The position numbers were made by a program, and so were the translations under genes. From NCBI RefSeq assembly GCF_002920915.1, contig NZ_PQVF01000004.1, positions 248,001 through 312,000 on the forward strand: a DNA stretch of 64,000 nucleotides. Reading direction: 5' to 3'. The DNA comes from Solitalea longa (GTDB lineage: Bacteria > Bacteroidota > Bacteroidia > Sphingobacteriales > Sphingobacteriaceae). This document shows positions 63,247 through 64,000 of the stretch, piece after piece; position 1 is the first letter of the stretch, and every line of letters begins with the position of its first letter. The notes below the pieces were generated by a model. The model did no database searches and was not told where the DNA came from. It saw nothing but the letters and a program-made list of their open reading frames with translations.

Positions 63247-63654
63247 ATGAAAAAACTGATTATGGCTGTTGCAGCCTTGTTAATAACGGTTGCAGCCTAT
63301 TCACAAGAAAGAACTCCTCGTGGTGCAGAAGAAAGGGCTTCTATGCAAACACAAAAAATGACAAAAAGCTTGTCATTGACTGATGACCAGCAAAAGAAAG
63401 TGCAGGACATTAACTTAATGTATGCCAAAAAAGTAGACGAATTGAGGGAAGCCAATGCCGGTGACCGGGAAGCGATGTTTAATGGCCTGAAAAAAATTGA
63501 TGGAGAAAAAGATGCGGCATTAAAGGTTGTGCTTTCTGAAAAACAAATGGCCGATTATGAAACTCTAAAAAAAGAGCGAATGGATAAAATGAAAGACCAA
63601 ATGAAAGAAAGAAAAGGATATAAAAATACCCCTAATAAAAAAGATACAGTTTAA
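63247..63654 (+). CDS. DUF4890-like periplasmic helical protein
   Basis: The 135 residues begin with a signal peptide (MKKLIMAVAALLITVAAYSQ). The mature protein is a charged helical chain with an LTxxQ-type motif in KSLSLTDDQQKKVQDINLMYAKKVDEL and a lysine-rich tail. It resembles Spy/CpxP-like periplasmic chaperones in composition, but that is a guess. It is followed by a terminator. Confidence 0.75.
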   Translation: MKKLIMAVAALLITVAAYSQERTPRGAEERASMQTQKMTKSLSLTDDQQKKVQDINLMYAKKVDELREANAGDREAMFNGLKKIDGEKDAALKVVLSEKQMADYETLKKERMDKMKDQMKERKGYKNTPNKKDTV

Positions 63655-63678
63655 TAATTCATCCATTTTGTTTTAGTG

Positions 63679-63708
63679 AAAAAGACATCCAGCGGATGTC
63701 TTTTTTTA
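63679..63708 (+). terminator. Intrinsic terminator
   Basis: AAAAAGACATCC pairs with GGATGTCTTTTT around a three-base loop, followed by more T residues, just after the DUF4890-like gene. Confidence 0.85.
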
Positions 63709-63734
63709 TAACTTGCAGTTCCCAAAACAAACGC

Positions 63735-64000
63735 ATGTCTTCAATTGAGAAATTTTTAACTAGTCAAATTAATAAGCTTAAAGACAACCATTTATTCCGA
63801 ACCCTAAGTGCAAATTCGGATTTGGTTGATTTCTCTTCAAACGATTACCTTGGGTTTTCCCGGTCAAATCTACTGAAGAATGCAATTGAAGAGGAACTTG
63901 CCAAACAGGCCAGTTGGATGATTGGATCAACGGGCTCCCGGTTGATCTCAGGTAATACACAATATGCTATCGATCTTGAAAATGATTTGGCAAAGTTTCA
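63735..64000 (+). CDS. BioF-like 8-amino-7-oxononanoate synthase (C-terminus cut by window edge)
   Basis: This PLP-dependent acyl-CoA:amino acid condensing enzyme of the alpha-oxoamine synthase family is cut after about 88 codons. The visible start reads MSSIEKFLTSQINKLKDNHL, then the family core VDFSSNDYLGFSRSNL and WMIGSTGSRLISGNTQYAIDLE. The SNDYLGF and GSTGSRLISG motifs fit BioF closely, though other members of the family share them. The catalytic lysine and C-terminal domain lie outside the window. Confidence 0.88.
   Translation, partial: MSSIEKFLTSQINKLKDNHLFRTLSANSDLVDFSSNDYLGFSRSNLLKNAIEEELAKQASWMIGSTGSRLISGNTQYAIDLENDLAKF

Overview
This is AT-rich DNA from a member of the Bacteroidota, most likely a Sphingobacteriia-type soil or water bacterium. 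The clues are a hybrid two-component system (HTCS), a CcoN-CcoO fusion in a cbb3 oxidase cluster, DUF4890 and TolB-like families typical of the phylum, TAnnTTTG promoter elements in place of E. coli-type -10 boxes, few recognisable Shine-Dalgarno sequences, and several TTG/GTG starts. No rRNA, tRNA, CRISPR array, IS element or prophage was found. The window cuts a GH31 glycosidase at the left end and a BioF-like enzyme at the right end.

Region 1 (1-13.1 kb) is a xyloside/xylose utilisation locus. It holds a PA14-containing GH31 alpha-xylosidase-like enzyme, an HTCS sensor/regulator, a sodium:sugar symporter, xylose isomerase and xylulokinase, all on the minus strand. A LacI-type regulator is divergent from them. 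A 16-bp sequence is shared between the symporter and xylulokinase promoter regions. A 21-bp-spaced direct repeat precedes the glycosidase.

Region 2 (13.1-33.5 kb) is mostly housekeeping: DUF2891, a glycolate-oxidase-like FAD enzyme, folB, a glutaryl-CoA-dehydrogenase-like enzyme, an ABC-F ATPase, a KAS III-like enzyme, purEK, yqgE, pdxH, an isolated nuoC-nuoD pair and an aldehyde dehydrogenase. It also holds a stress module: an ECF sigma factor overlaps a membrane anti-sigma-like protein fused to a trypsin-like protease, divergent from a tiny lipoprotein built of VDSAAA heptads. Both divergent promoters carry the same two-part element (TGGGTTACC-N14-GTATTAA).

Region 3 (33.4-38.2 kb) is accessory. 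It has a DUF4240 protein, small lipoproteins, a decayed duplicate of one of them, a gene split by an in-frame stop, and a 252-bp tract of twelve 21-bp degenerate palindromic repeats.

Region 4 (38.2-51.6 kb) holds a solute-binding lipoprotein, a methionine/glutamine aminotransferase with its likely omega-amidase partner, a thioesterase, a phytase-like lipoprotein, a lipoprotein MsrA, a bifunctional class A PBP, a very large metallopeptidase-propeller-barrel protein and a PafA-type phosphatase.

Region 5 (51.6-61.2 kb) is a complete cbb3 oxidase cluster on the minus strand: FNR-like regulator, CcoI copper ATPase, CcoS (a 54-residue gene), CcoNO, CcoQ, CcoP, CcoG, CcoH and a TauE/SafE-like protein. 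Matching CATGAT-N4-ATCATG palindromes lie upstream of ccoI and ccoS. The right end (61.2-64 kb) has a degenerate GIY-YIG protein divergent from an S24-type repressor, a GNAT acetyltransferase, a DUF4890 protein and the start of a bioF-like gene.
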